A stretch of 9,931 nt of DNA from CAYQPF01 sp964419225 (GCA_964419225.1 CAYQPF010000172.1:1-9931); one strand, 5' to 3'. Counted from the stretch's first letter, positions 1-6,446 are shown. Numbers and translations: made by a program. The notes: generated from the sequence alone by a model not told the origin.

Positions 1-2
1 GA

Positions 3-956
3 CAGAAAAGTATAACACATGATGGTGTCGAACGAGAAATTTTTGCCAATATCGGAACGCCGGAAGAATTGCCTCGCGTCATGGAAAGCACTGCCGATGG
101 CATCGGATTGTTTCGAAGCGAATTCCTGTTCATGGATACTTCCTGTATTCCCGATGAGGCAATTCAATTCGCTGCTTATAAGCAGGCTGCGATATGCATG
201 GAAGGAAAACCGGTGATTATAAGGACAATGGATATCGGAGGAGATAAGGAACTGACCTCGATGAATTTGCAGAAAGAAGAAAATCCATTTCTGGGATATC
301 GGGCAATACGCATCAGTCTGAATCAAAAAGAGCTTTTCCGTACTCAACTGCGTGCGATTCTTAAAGCAAGCTTCTACGGCAATGTGAGGATTATGCTGCC
401 GATGGTTTCATGCATTGAGGAATTGCGCCAATCCAGAGCGATTCTGGAAGAGTGCAAAACGGACCTTATCAATGAAAAAATTCCATTTAATAAAAGAATT
501 CTGTTTGGTATTATGATCGAGGTTCCATCCGCTGTCATCATGGCGCGCGAATTGGCAGAAGAATGTGATTTTTTCAGTATAGGATCAAATGATCTTATAC
601 AGTATACTGTTGCTGTCGACCGGGGAAACAAGAGTGTTGCTTACCTTTACTCCCAATACCATCCGGCGGTACTTCGGATGATTGCTATGACAATTCATGC
701 GGCGCATGATGCCGGAATCCCATGTGGAATGTGTGGCGAGGCTGCGGGGGATGAGATTCTTATTCCATTGCTGCTCGGTCTGGGCCTGGATGAATTTTCC
801 ATGAGTGCTGGCCTTGTTTTGAAAACCCGTGCGATTTTTTCTCAATGCACAGTTTCTGAAACTCAAAAATTTGCAGATCGGATTCTTGCATTATCCACCA
901 GGCATGAAGTCCGGCATGAACTTGAAAAATTTTATGAATTAAAAATGAAAAAATGA
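3..956 (+). CDS. ptsI: PTS enzyme I, C-terminal part (5' end outside window)
   Basis: This is the last 317 codons of phosphoenolpyruvate-protein phosphotransferase, the cytoplasmic enzyme that takes phosphate from PEP and passes it to HPr at the start of all PTS sugar uptake. The frame is open from the left edge, so the start and the N-terminal HPr-binding and phospho-histidine domains are missing from view, not from the gene. What is seen is the PEP-binding TIM-barrel: ADGIGLFRSEFLFMD, then DIGGDKEL, NPFLGYRAIRI and FRTQLRAI. Next come IMLPMVS, the PEP-utilising signature FFSIGSNDLIQYTVAVDR, and CGMCGEAAGDE with the catalytic cysteine. No residue of these blocks looks damaged. It is presumably the last gene of a pts unit, although no clear terminator follows. 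It reads as host backbone. Confidence 0.97.
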   Translation, partial: QKSITHDGVEREIFANIGTPEELPRVMESTADGIGLFRSEFLFMDTSCIPDEAIQFAAYKQAAICMEGKPVIIRTMDIGGDKELTSMNLQKEENPFLGYRAIRISLNQKELFRTQLRAILKASFYGNVRIMLPMVSCIEELRQSRAILEECKTDLINEKIPFNKRILFGIMIEVPSAVIMARELAEECDFFSIGSNDLIQYTVAVDRGNKSVAYLYSQYHPAVLRMIAMTIHAAHDAGIPCGMCGEAAGDEILIPLLLGLGLDEFSMSAGLVLKTRAIFSQCTVSETQKFADRILALSTRHEVRHELEKFYELKMKK

Positions 957-985
957 AAAACGGATCAGATGGGCATAAATAGTAA

Positions 986-1014
986 TTGTACCCGACAAAT
1001 AAATACTATATAAT
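986..1014 (+). promoter_or_regulatory. Promoter for the DeoR-family regulator
   Basis: TTGTAC (986-991) and TATAAT (1009-1014) are separated by exactly 17 bp, a near-consensus sigma-A promoter about 85 bp before the regulator start. Downstream of it, TTGTCT (1035-1040) and AGACAA (1063-1068) form a 6-bp inverted repeat with a 22-bp gap. This could be an autoregulatory operator, but it is too short to be sure. Confidence 0.65.
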
Positions 1015-1098
1015 GAAACAGACCTAAATTATGATTGTCTTGGTCGCTCATTTTGATCATATAGACAAAAACAATGTGTCCTTTTCAACAGGAGAGAA

Positions 1099-1908
1099 AT
1101 GATTATGAAAAATAGCAAAGGCGTCGTCTTTAAGAGACAGCAACATATTCTGCAGCATCTTCGAAATTCTCAGACTGCCGGTATTGAAGAATTAGCTGAT
1201 TTACTAAAAGTATCTCCGATTACGATTCGAAGGGATTTACAGATTTTTGAAAAAAAGGGGCTTGTCACCAGATTTCATGGGGGTGCCACGATCAATAAAG
1301 CCAAAGCTGCCGAGGATTCCGATATACAGGATGATTCACGCACTTCGCTGCTTCCACAGAAACACGCTATTGCAAAGTATGCAGCCTCGCTTGTTGAAAA
1401 TGGCGATACTATTTTTTTAAACTCCAGTTCAACCTGCCTTTTAATGCTTCAATATCTTGTCAATAAAAGGGTTATTGTGATCACAAACAATGGGAAGGCA
1501 CTTTCTGTTTCAAGGGATCCGCTTGTTGAACTGATTCTGACCGGGGGTGAAGTCCATGAACGGAAAGACTCCATGGTAGGGGAAATCGCGATACAGACAC
1601 TTTCTCGAATTATTGCCAACAAATCTTTTATTGGGGTCAGTGGAATCAGCGTTTCCTACGGAATCACCACATCGGTGCTTCAGGAGACAGCCATCAATGA
1701 ACTGATGATGAAACGATGCGAAGGAAACTGTTTTGTATTAGCGGATCACACCAAAATCGAAAAACAGCACAATTTTTTCAGCGGACCTATTCATATGGTT
1801 GCGACACTGATAACAGACTCGGGCGCCAATCCGAACGACATCGAGCGGCTTGAGGAAAAGAAGATTCGTGTTATTCGTGCAGATCTCATTGAAGAGAGCA
1901 ATGGCTGA
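1099..1908 (+). CDS. DeoR-family transcriptional repressor
   Basis: A full-length (269 aa) DeoR/GlpR-type regulator, a cytoplasmic DNA-binding protein that usually releases its operator when a phosphorylated sugar binds. Residues about 12-65 are the DeoR winged helix-turn-helix, with the recognition segment VSPITIRRDLQIFEKKGLV and the typical RFHGGA end. Residues about 85-250 are the DeoRC sensor domain: FLNSSSTCLLML (the phosphosugar-binding loop), ITNNGKAL, LTGGEVHERKDSMVGE, FIGVSGIS and ADHTKIEKQHNF. AGGAG (1090-1094) lies 4 bp before ATG 1099 and 10 bp before ATG 1105, so either Met could be the start. It has its own promoter and follows ptsI in the same direction, which suggests control of a PTS sugar operon, but the target and effector cannot be read here. 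Confidence 0.93.
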   Translation: MIMKNSKGVVFKRQQHILQHLRNSQTAGIEELADLLKVSPITIRRDLQIFEKKGLVTRFHGGATINKAKAAEDSDIQDDSRTSLLPQKHAIAKYAASLVENGDTIFLNSSSTCLLMLQYLVNKRVIVITNNGKALSVSRDPLVELILTGGEVHERKDSMVGEIAIQTLSRIIANKSFIGVSGISVSYGITTSVLQETAINELMMKRCEGNCFVLADHTKIEKQHNFFSGPIHMVATLITDSGANPNDIERLEEKKIRVIRADLIEESNG

Positions 1909-2128
1909 ATACATAAGACACTAAATGCCCGGTGCTTGTCGCATCCAGAATCAATCCTCTCGTATCGGATCGAAACAATCCCGCATCATCAATGCATAGT
2001 CGGTTCCATTCTTCAGTAAATAATACCGTTTCGTTCATCAAGCATAAAAAATTATACCAACGAACAATTACATATAATGATGCACTACTTGTCGTAGAAA
2101 TGCACTGTTTAAAAAATAGCGGTTAACA
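1909..2128. other. Intergenic stretch without a convincing gene
   Basis: No ORF here has a ribosome binding site and a recognisable product. The part up to about 2040 keeps the mid-GC composition of the flanking host genes, and the rest drops sharply in GC. A 50-codon minus-strand ORF (2038 down to 1886) lacks a Shine-Dalgarno sequence and overlaps the regulator's 3' end, so it may be a decayed gene tail. No terminator hairpin is evident after the DeoR gene. Confidence 0.5.
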
Positions 2129-2164
2129 GAAAAGTTTAATTCCTCTTTGAAAAGGTTAATTCCT
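2129..2164. repeat. 16-nt direct repeat, two copies, period 20
   Basis: GAAAAGTTTAATTCCT (2129-2144) recurs as GAAAAGGTTAATTCCT (2149-2164), 15 of 16 identical, with CTTT between. The pair lies at the left edge of a hairpin-rich block. Two repeats on a 20-bp period could be protein-binding sites, or the 5' part of a structured RNA: CCTCTTT 2142-2148 can pair with AAAGAGG 2167-2173. Confidence 0.7.
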
Positions 2165-2270
2165 AAAAAGAGGTAAGGAGAGTGATTCAGGTAGGCCGAA
2201 CGGCTGGCTAGAGTATAATTTTCGCGGGGGAGGAACCCCAAAATAAACAGAAGAGAGCCGAAGCTCTCTT
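2142..2270 (+). ncRNA. Candidate structured RNA, unidentified
   Basis: Four consecutive hairpins can be drawn. They are CCTCTTT/AAAGAGG (2142-2173), GCC-GAAC-GGC (2194-2203), a bulged hairpin around GGGG/CCCC at 2227-2239, and a perfect 9-bp stem with CGAA loop at 2250-2271. The block is richer in G+C than its surroundings and codes for nothing convincing on either strand. No known RNA family was recognised; SRP RNA, tmRNA, 6S, T-box and RNase P were considered and do not fit. The strand is a guess: plus was chosen because a well-translated small ORF follows. It could instead be a DNA element such as a small inactive mobile element. Confidence 0.3.
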
Positions 2271-2271
2271 C
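2250..2271 (+). terminator. Strong hairpin, terminator-like but without a T-tract
   Basis: GAAGAGAGC, loop CGAA, GCTCTCTTC: a perfect 9-bp stem with a compact tetraloop. It is followed by CAATCATAC rather than a run of T, so factor-independent termination would be weak. It may instead be the 3' stabilising hairpin of the structured block or a processing site. Confidence 0.35.
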
Positions 2272-2286
2272 CAATCATACGATGTT

Positions 2287-2323
2287 TCCTGTAAAATTAA
2301 TTTACCATAACAAACCTACAGGA
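2287..2323 (+). promoter_or_regulatory. Possible ribosome-binding-site sequestering helix
   Basis: TCCTGTA (2287-2293) is a perfect complement of TACAGGA (2317-2323), which overlaps the AGGAGG ribosome binding site (2320-2325) of the following small ORF. A competing hairpin, GTAAA (2291-2295) with TTTAC (2301-2305), would free the site. This fits a two-state translational control, but seven base pairs alone do not prove it. Confidence 0.3.
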
Positions 2324-2331
2324 GGCTCAAT

Positions 2332-2424
2332 ATGATAGAACAAATTATATTAAAAGGAAGCCTTACATTCAACGATTTGGAAGTAAATCTATTCAGACGA
2401 TTGATTGTAATCTTAAAAAAATAG
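2332..2424 (+). CDS. Small ORF, 30 aa, unknown function
   Basis: ATG follows a perfect AGGAGG (2320-2325) with a 6-bp spacer, which is the best ribosome binding site in the window for so short a frame. The peptide begins MIEQIILKGSLTF and ends FRRLIVILKK, basic and partly amphipathic, with no convincing membrane span or known motif. It lies after the hairpin block and before the tRNA promoter. A type I toxin-like peptide, a leader peptide or a regulatory peptide are all possible, and none can be chosen from the sequence. No antisense partner was identified. Confidence 0.45.
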   Translation: MIEQIILKGSLTFNDLEVNLFRRLIVILKK

Positions 2425-2438
2425 CCGAACCAATTTTA

Positions 2439-2467
2439 TTGACAACCTATCCTATAAATGCTATTAT
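2439..2467 (+). promoter_or_regulatory. Promoter reading into tRNA-Ser
   Basis: TTGACA (2439-2444) and TATTAT (2462-2467) lie 17 bp apart, with the predicted transcription start near 2474, about 65 bp before the mature tRNA. A 15-bp palindrome, GCAAGTT-T-AACTTGC (2474-2488), begins at that start point and is followed by TTTTC. It could act as an operator or as the 5' hairpin of the tRNA precursor. Confidence 0.65.
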
Positions 2468-2537
2468 TTCAAGGCAAGTTTAACTTGCTTTTCATGCGCA
2501 GTGTATGCAATGCATATGCAATATAAATACAGAACGT

Positions 2538-2627
2538 GGAGAGTTGGCCGAGTGGTCGAAGGCGCATGACTGGAAATCATGTGAGCGAGCAATCGCTCCT
2601 AGGGTTCGAATCCCTAATTCTCCGCCA
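2538..2627 (+). tRNA. tRNA-Ser (anticodon GGA), CCA encoded
   Basis: Ninety bases fold as a class II tRNA. The acceptor stem is GGAGAGT (2538-2544) with ATTCTCC, and the D-arm has GCC/GGC. The anticodon stem CATGA/TCATG carries loop CTGGAAA with GGA at 2572-2574. The long variable arm is GAGCGA-GCAA-TCGCTC, the T-arm is TAGGG-TTCGAAT-CCCTA, and discriminator G is followed by genomic CCA (2625-2627). The long variable arm and the anticodon agree on serine, reading UCC/UCU codons. The gene appears intact, as expected when an integrating element restores the 3' end of its tRNA target. Confidence 0.97.
2601..2627 (+). other. Probable attL core (3' end of tRNA-Ser)
   Basis: The T-arm and 3' acceptor half of tRNA-Ser is the standard target of tyrosine integrases, and an integrase-excisionase-rep module lies just to the right. 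No second copy of this segment was seen in the window, so the right attachment site must lie beyond 9931. The exact crossover length is therefore unknown. Confidence 0.45.
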
Positions 2628-2667
2628 AAATAGGCACTTTCAGCGAATAACTGAGAGTGCCTATTTT
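2627..2667 (+). terminator. Terminator of tRNA-Ser
   Basis: A 17-bp stem runs from AAAATAGGCACTTTCAG (2627-2643) to CTGAGAGTGCCTATTTT (2651-2667), with one G-U wobble and a 7-nt loop. The downstream arm ends in T-rich sequence (TATTTTATGTTATTTT). It starts at the last base of the tRNA's CCA and should end the tRNA transcript efficiently. It may also insulate the tRNA from the element. Confidence 0.85.
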
Positions 2668-2683
2668 ATGTTATTTTGATGAT

Positions 2684-2705
2684 TTGCTAACAGATTGCTA
2701 ACAGA
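2684..2705. repeat. Perfect 11-bp tandem repeat, candidate integrase arm sites
   Basis: TTGCTAACAGA occurs twice in direct succession (2684-2694 and 2695-2705), 57 bp after the tRNA end. Short direct repeats beside the core are typical arm-type binding sites for lambda-like integrases with an N-terminal arm-binding domain, which the integrase here has. No further copies were seen in the window. Confidence 0.5.
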
Positions 2706-2754
2706 AATTTATAAAAATTAATTTAATAAATGAAATTGCAATAATCTCTTAATA

Positions 2755-2782
2755 TTGTAATTATGCTTAAAAGTAGTAGAAT
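2755..2782 (+). promoter_or_regulatory. Promoter of the HEPN gene
   Basis: TTGTAA (2755-2760), 16-bp spacer, TAGAAT (2777-2782). The predicted transcription start near 2789 rules against the TTG at 2788 as initiation codon and supports GTG 2821. Confidence 0.45.
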
Positions 2783-2820
2783 TTAAATTGGATAATTTTA
2801 TTAATGGAAGAGGTATAAAA

Positions 2821-3933
2821 GTGATACTAATAGAGCATATCTGCGGCTTATTTCCTTATAGTGATTTCACTTATCCTGAAGGAGAGTACTCTTTTAATAT
2901 TGCTAATAAGCAGTATACACTTTTTTGTACAAGAGTAGTCAGACTAGAAAGAATCCATTTTGTGATAAGGAAAGATCTTAATAGCTTTTTTACAAAAATT
3001 GAAAATAATAGTAGAATGATAGTTTCAAAGTTGGCATATCCGCATGAATCTGGAATTTTACTGAGTTTAGAATATTTTAATAAAGCAATTAAGAAATTCT
3101 GTAAAGAAGATAAACAATTAGAAAAATATTTAAAATCCATAGGTGAAGTACATTATTGCTTGAGGGTTGAAGATCGGCATGTTTTTGATGATAGTCAAAT
3201 TTCTCCTAACGATTATATTGATAGAGTTATCAAGGCTGAAGAACATATTAAACTTAAAGTTGCATATTTTACTATAATTCGAAAGTTTCATGAGTATTTA
3301 ATGATTTTAAGAGCACCATATATAAAAATAATAGATGTAAATTATTTTTTCATAGAAGGCTTGTTTGGCTTTTTTTGCAGTGAAAATCATAAACAATTTT
3401 CAAAACCACAAATATACAGATTTGATTTTTATCAGCCAATTGCTCAAAAGTTTCAGAAAAATGTAAAACGCTTTTTCCAAGATAATTCTGAAATACCTAC
3501 GGAAGATCTTCTAATCGCAAAAGCAAAAACCTATCTACATTTGAATAACGCCTCAATGGCTATAATAAATATTGTAATTGCTCTCGACATGATTGTTCCC
3601 AGATTTATCAATATGTATCTAAAAGATATGGGAGTTGATAAAGATTCAATTGAAGATTTTAATAATAAATTTGGTTTATCTGTTAGGGTAAAGGCGATTT
3701 TAAAAATATTACTACCAATTAATAACCATGGATTAATAAACAACGTTGGAGTTGCTATTAAATTCAGAAATAAAATTATACACGACGGAAAAACAGATGA
3801 TTTTTTAGCTGGTCATAATATTGGGAGAATAATCCAAGATTGCATAGAATTAATAGATGTAATAAAAAAAATAGAAGGAAAAACAGTATCAAATCACCAG
3901 TTGAAATCGAAAAAGCAAATACAGTATAATTAA
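2821..3933 (+). CDS. HEPN-domain protein (ApeA-like C-terminus), candidate defence gene
   Basis: A 370-aa cytoplasmic protein without signal peptide or membrane span. The frame extends to a TTG at 2788, but GTG 2821 is preferred: AGAGG (2809-2813) sits 7 bp before it and the predicted promoter ends just upstream. Residues about 1-250 have no recognised domain. The last 130 residues are helical and contain IKFRNKIIHDGKTD with R316 and H321, matching the Rx4-6H signature of HEPN RNases, most like the Apea-like HEPN group. Known HEPN proteins of this kind are often toxin or abortive-infection effectors that cut RNA. That role here is inference. The gene is very AT-rich, stands alone next to attL, and converges with the integrase gene, a typical cargo position. 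Confidence 0.65.
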   Translation: MILIEHICGLFPYSDFTYPEGEYSFNIANKQYTLFCTRVVRLERIHFVIRKDLNSFFTKIENNSRMIVSKLAYPHESGILLSLEYFNKAIKKFCKEDKQLEKYLKSIGEVHYCLRVEDRHVFDDSQISPNDYIDRVIKAEEHIKLKVAYFTIIRKFHEYLMILRAPYIKIIDVNYFFIEGLFGFFCSENHKQFSKPQIYRFDFYQPIAQKFQKNVKRFFQDNSEIPTEDLLIAKAKTYLHLNNASMAIINIVIALDMIVPRFINMYLKDMGVDKDSIEDFNNKFGLSVRVKAILKILLPINNHGLINNVGVAIKFRNKIIHDGKTDDFLAGHNIGRIIQDCIELIDVIKKIEGKTVSNHQLKSKKQIQYN

Positions 3934-3978
3934 TCATCAATCAAATATTAATAAAATATTCAAATTATAAAACTATTA

Positions 3979-5067
3979 TTATTCTATCAAAGAATCCATC
4001 GAATCAGCGGCTTCATTCTGCATTTCAATCAATACATGCGTGTATAAATCCATGGTTATTCCGATGCTGGAGTGTCCTAGCCGCTCCGAAACGATTTTAG
4101 GGGCAATATTGTTCTTTAGCATCAAAGTGGCGTTAGTGTGCCGTAAATCGTGAAAACGGATATCGGGTAGATTGTTTCTCTTTAAACAAGCTTTAAATCG
4201 TTTATCAAGAACATCTTGTGATATGGGTAATCCATTATTATAACAGGCAATCAAGCCATCGACATTTTCATTAACTTGTTCCGCCTTAGCTTTTGTCAGT
4301 ATTTCAATAAATTTAGGGGATACCTTTATTTTCCTATTGCTTGTTTCAGTTTTAGGTTTTGTATAAATTATTTCATTTTTGTTTTTAACTGCTGTTCGAC
4401 AAACAGTGATTATTCCATTTTCAAAGTCAATATCGGACCATTTAAGCCCTAGGACTTCACCGCGACGTAAACCGAGCGTAACGGCAAGCAGAATAGGCAA
4501 GAATATCTCTGTATCACTAACAGCATCGAGCAATTGTTTTACCTTTATTTCTGATAATACTTGCGCGTGATATTTAGCCTTGCGTGGTATTTCGACAAGT
4601 TCAGAGACATTCTTACTTATGATCTGCATTTTATAGGCCTGTTCAAGTGCCTTGTGTAGCACTCTATGGATGAAGATAACACTAGTAGCGGATAAACCCT
4701 CACTAAGCTTTTTATTGTATAATTTCTGTACCTGCATGGGATTCAACTTGTTCAGAAACACATTTCCCAATTCTGGGATGATATGTTTATAAATGATATT
4801 TCGGTATCCATTTACCGTATTAATCGCCAAGGTCGTTTCAACATAATCAGAAAACCAATTTTTCAGATATTCGCCCAGTGTGGATTTTGAGGCAATGATA
4901 TACTCGTTATTTTGAAGCTCATGCAATCGATTTGTAAGCGCTTCTTGAGCCTCCCTTTTTGTCCGAAATCCACTTTCCCATTTTTGCTGTCTTTTACCAA
5001 TGGCATTTCGATTGATGTCATATACAATGCTGTATGTGCTACTTCTTTTTATAACAGTACCTTTCAT
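3979..5067 (-). CDS. int: Tyrosine site-specific integrase
   Basis: A 362-aa tyrosine recombinase that would insert and excise the element at tRNA-Ser. Residues 1-58 form an arm-type DNA-binding domain (ending REAQEALTNRLHELQNNEYI), and about 62-160 the SAM-like core-binding domain. The rest is the catalytic domain. Catalytic residues are all present: R201 in LGLRRGEVLGLKW, K239 in TKPKT, H306 and R309 in HDLRH, H332 in LGHSS, and the nucleophile Y342 in DLYTHV. Length and layout match intact Tn916/phage-type integrases. Its ATG directly follows the TAA of the excisionase gene, so the two are surely co-transcribed, and translation is probably coupled. Its 3' end faces the tRNA, across the HEPN gene. 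Confidence 0.96.
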   Translation of the reverse strand: MKGTVIKRSSTYSIVYDINRNAIGKRQQKWESGFRTKREAQEALTNRLHELQNNEYIIASKSTLGEYLKNWFSDYVETTLAINTVNGYRNIIYKHIIPELGNVFLNKLNPMQVQKLYNKKLSEGLSATSVIFIHRVLHKALEQAYKMQIISKNVSELVEIPRKAKYHAQVLSEIKVKQLLDAVSDTEIFLPILLAVTLGLRRGEVLGLKWSDIDFENGIITVCRTAVKNKNEIIYTKPKTETSNRKIKVSPKFIEILTKAKAEQVNENVDGLIACYNNGLPISQDVLDKRFKACLKRNNLPDIRFHDLRHTNATLMLKNNIAPKIVSERLGHSSIGITMDLYTHVLIEMQNEAADSMDSLIE

Positions 5068-5244
5068 TTATACACCTGCCGTATTCTTGGTAAGCCAAAG
5101 CATAAGACCATCTCTTGGTATAATGATTCGTTTGCCGATTTTGATATTAGGGATTGCATTACATCTAATTAATTCATATGTCGTTGTTATTCCTAAATTA
5201 AGAATCGCGGCAACTTCTTTAACTGTGAATGTCAGTTTTTCCAA
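5068..5244 (-). CDS. xis: Excisionase, small HTH protein
   Basis: A 58-aa protein consisting of one MerR-like winged helix (HTH_17 type): FTVKEVAAILNLGITTTYEL is the helix-turn-helix and IGKRIIIPRDGLMLWL the wing and end. This is the standard excisionase/directionality-factor form encoded beside such integrases. The start is TTG 5244, set by the near-perfect AAAGGAGGTGAA ribosome binding site ending 3 bp upstream. That site and the first 26 bp of the gene lie inside the 3' end of the rep gene in another frame, and the stop codon abuts the integrase ATG. Rep, Xis and Int therefore form one compact leftward operon. Confidence 0.85.
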   Translation of the reverse strand: MEKLTFTVKEVAAILNLGITTTYELIRCNAIPNIKIGKRIIIPRDGLMLWLTKNTAGV

Positions 5245-6331
5245 TTACTTCACCTCCTTTCGTTGTTGATAGTAAGTCAATCTTTTCTTGAATCGCTTTT
5301 TGAAAAGATGAATTCTTATTATTAAGATATTCATTACCGATATTGACAACATTTGACATTGTCTGATTAATGTTTTTGTTATTGATTCGTGCCGCATAGG
5401 TCGTTAAATAGCCTACTACAGAGGGTAACAATGCTTCGGCTTCTGCTTGTAATTGTTTTTCTCTTTTTATTAATGGCATACTTTCAAAATCGTTAAATAC
5501 TGCTGAAACCTTTTGCCATTCTGCATTAACAGAGCTGTTTTCTATGCGGGACCGGTTGTTATCAGTTAAAACAAGCCAATTTTCAGTACAGTGTGTCCAA
5601 ATGCTTTGTATTTTTGAAAAAGCATCTTCGACGCTATCAATTTGAAATTCTGTGAAAAAATCTCTCTTTAATTCAAATTCAATATTCCAGACAATATTAT
5701 TATTCCAATCGCAATTACGCCAGATTTCATAAAACCAGAGCTTTGTCCTTGTTTCGTTTACTTCCAGTTGCTTATCATAAATACGGCAAAATATCAATGA
5801 ACTGCGTACACCGAATTCAATACCGCTTATATTTCTATTACATAAATGGATATTGTTTTTCTTAAAATTCCCCTTGAAAGCGGATATATCAATATGTTCA
5901 AATTGAATTGTGTCAGCATGACAACATAAATCCATGCGACTGATTTTTGTATCTACGATTTCACCAAAGGCATCTTCTAGCCAGTTATAAATAAAGCAGT
6001 AGGCGATAAGGGGATTTCTTGACCATAGTGCTTCGGACTTAATATATACTTTAACAGGGCAAAAATTCGGATTTTTCGATTCGTATTGCATTAATTGAAT
6101 TTGAAACTCACTATTGTGAAGTATAAAAGCATACCCATTTGCGCCATTTGGCATAACTTCAAAATCCATGTCACTGATAGTGATAATAATTTTATCTGAT
6201 AATTTGTTGATCTGATAATCCTTAGCCAGTTCTTTTTTTGCTGTCAGATCATCAAGCATAGGCGTAATAGCTTCCATATAATTTAATGGAAACACTCCAA
6301 AAGATAAATAATCGATCATAGATATTAACAT
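5219..6331 (-). CDS. Rep_trans-type replication initiator / MobT-like relaxase
   Basis: A 370-aa protein of the replication-initiation-factor (Rep_trans, pT181 RepC/NicK-like) group. These proteins nick one strand of an origin and stay bound through a tyrosine. Visible motifs in order are IDYLSFGV (6-13, domain start), ISRMDLCCHAD (130-140, metal/active-site strand), FCRIYDKQLE (181-190, with Y185 the likely catalytic tyrosine) and WNIEFELKR (215-223). There is no N-terminal HTH domain, unlike ICE relaxases such as Tn916 Orf20. The start ATG 6331 has AAAGGGAGAG just upstream. Its position before xis and int and after a long structured leader suggests it replicates or mobilises the excised element. 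Whether it acts as plasmid-type Rep, relaxase, or both cannot be decided here. Confidence 0.82.
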   Translation of the reverse strand: MLISMIDYLSFGVFPLNYMEAITPMLDDLTAKKELAKDYQINKLSDKIIITISDMDFEVMPNGANGYAFILHNSEFQIQLMQYESKNPNFCPVKVYIKSEALWSRNPLIAYCFIYNWLEDAFGEIVDTKISRMDLCCHADTIQFEHIDISAFKGNFKKNNIHLCNRNISGIEFGVRSSLIFCRIYDKQLEVNETRTKLWFYEIWRNCDWNNNIVWNIEFELKRDFFTEFQIDSVEDAFSKIQSIWTHCTENWLVLTDNNRSRIENSSVNAEWQKVSAVFNDFESMPLIKREKQLQAEAEALLPSVVGYLTTYAARINNKNINQTMSNVVNIGNEYLNNKNSSFQKAIQEKIDLLSTTKGGEVIGKTDIHS

Positions 6332-6354
6332 AAACTCTCCCTTTCTTGTGTTGT

Positions 6355-6390
6355 GACCTGCTCTATTAGTAATGTTGCAGGTCGTTTTTT
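6355..6390 (+). terminator. Plus-strand terminator-like hairpin in the rep leader
   Basis: GACCTGC (6355-6361) pairs with GCAGGTC (6377-6383) over a 15-nt loop and is followed by GTTTTTT. On the plus strand this is a plausible intrinsic terminator, yet no plus-strand gene lies upstream. It would end an antisense transcript arising inside rep. On the minus strand there is no U-tract, only a stem just before the rep ribosome binding site. Confidence 0.45.
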
Positions 6391-6446
6391 CGCTTCGTCA
6401 ATTCTGGTTGCCTGGCGGCAAAGCCTAACATATGGTTCCCTCTCAT
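6366..6446 (-). CDS. Possible 26-aa leader peptide (second of an overlapping pair)
   Basis: It starts at ATG 6446 in an ATGA overlap with the stop of the preceding small frame. The peptide is basic (it begins MRGNHMLGFAARQPEL and ends KRKNDLQHY). GGAG lies about 10 bp upstream, longer than ideal. It occupies the 3' arm of the paired leader structure, so its coding look may be a by-product of conserved structure. Translation through it would disrupt the stems upstream of rep. Confidence 0.22.
   Translation of the reverse strand: MRGNHMLGFAARQPELTKRKNDLQHY

Noticed and set aside
1886..2038. Minus-strand 50-codon ORF beginning MNETVLFTEEWNRL
   Set aside because: The frame looks mildly protein-like and is open further upstream. 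But it has no ribosome binding site, overlaps the 3' end of the DeoR gene, and matches no family I recognise. At most it is a fragment of a decayed gene.
1932..2126. Plus-strand 64-codon ORF after the DeoR gene
   Set aside because: No ribosome binding site, non-ATG start, low-complexity composition and no recognisable motif; it spans a sharp change in base composition.
2142..2270. SRP RNA (ffs), which sometimes lies near tRNA-Ser in Bacillota
   Set aside because: The conserved apical loop of SRP RNA (GTCAGGTCCGGAAGGAAGC-like) is absent; only a short GATTCAGG resemblance exists.
2068..2274. Minus-strand 68-codon ORF over the hairpin block
   Set aside because: It runs across the direct repeat and all the hairpins, has no convincing ribosome binding site, and its peptide has no known motif. 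The open frame is best explained by chance.
2788..2820. TTG 2788 as start of the HEPN gene
   Set aside because: No Shine-Dalgarno sequence precedes it and the predicted transcription start is at about the same base. GTG 2821 has AGAGG at 7 bp.
3934..3978. Bidirectional terminator between the converging HEPN and integrase genes
   Set aside because: Only AT-only partial repeats (AATATT twice) are present, with no stable stem, so it cannot be called.
5000..5269. Plus-strand ORFs antisense to xis and the integrase start
   Set aside because: These are shadow frames of the strongly supported minus-strand integrase and excisionase, without ribosome binding sites.
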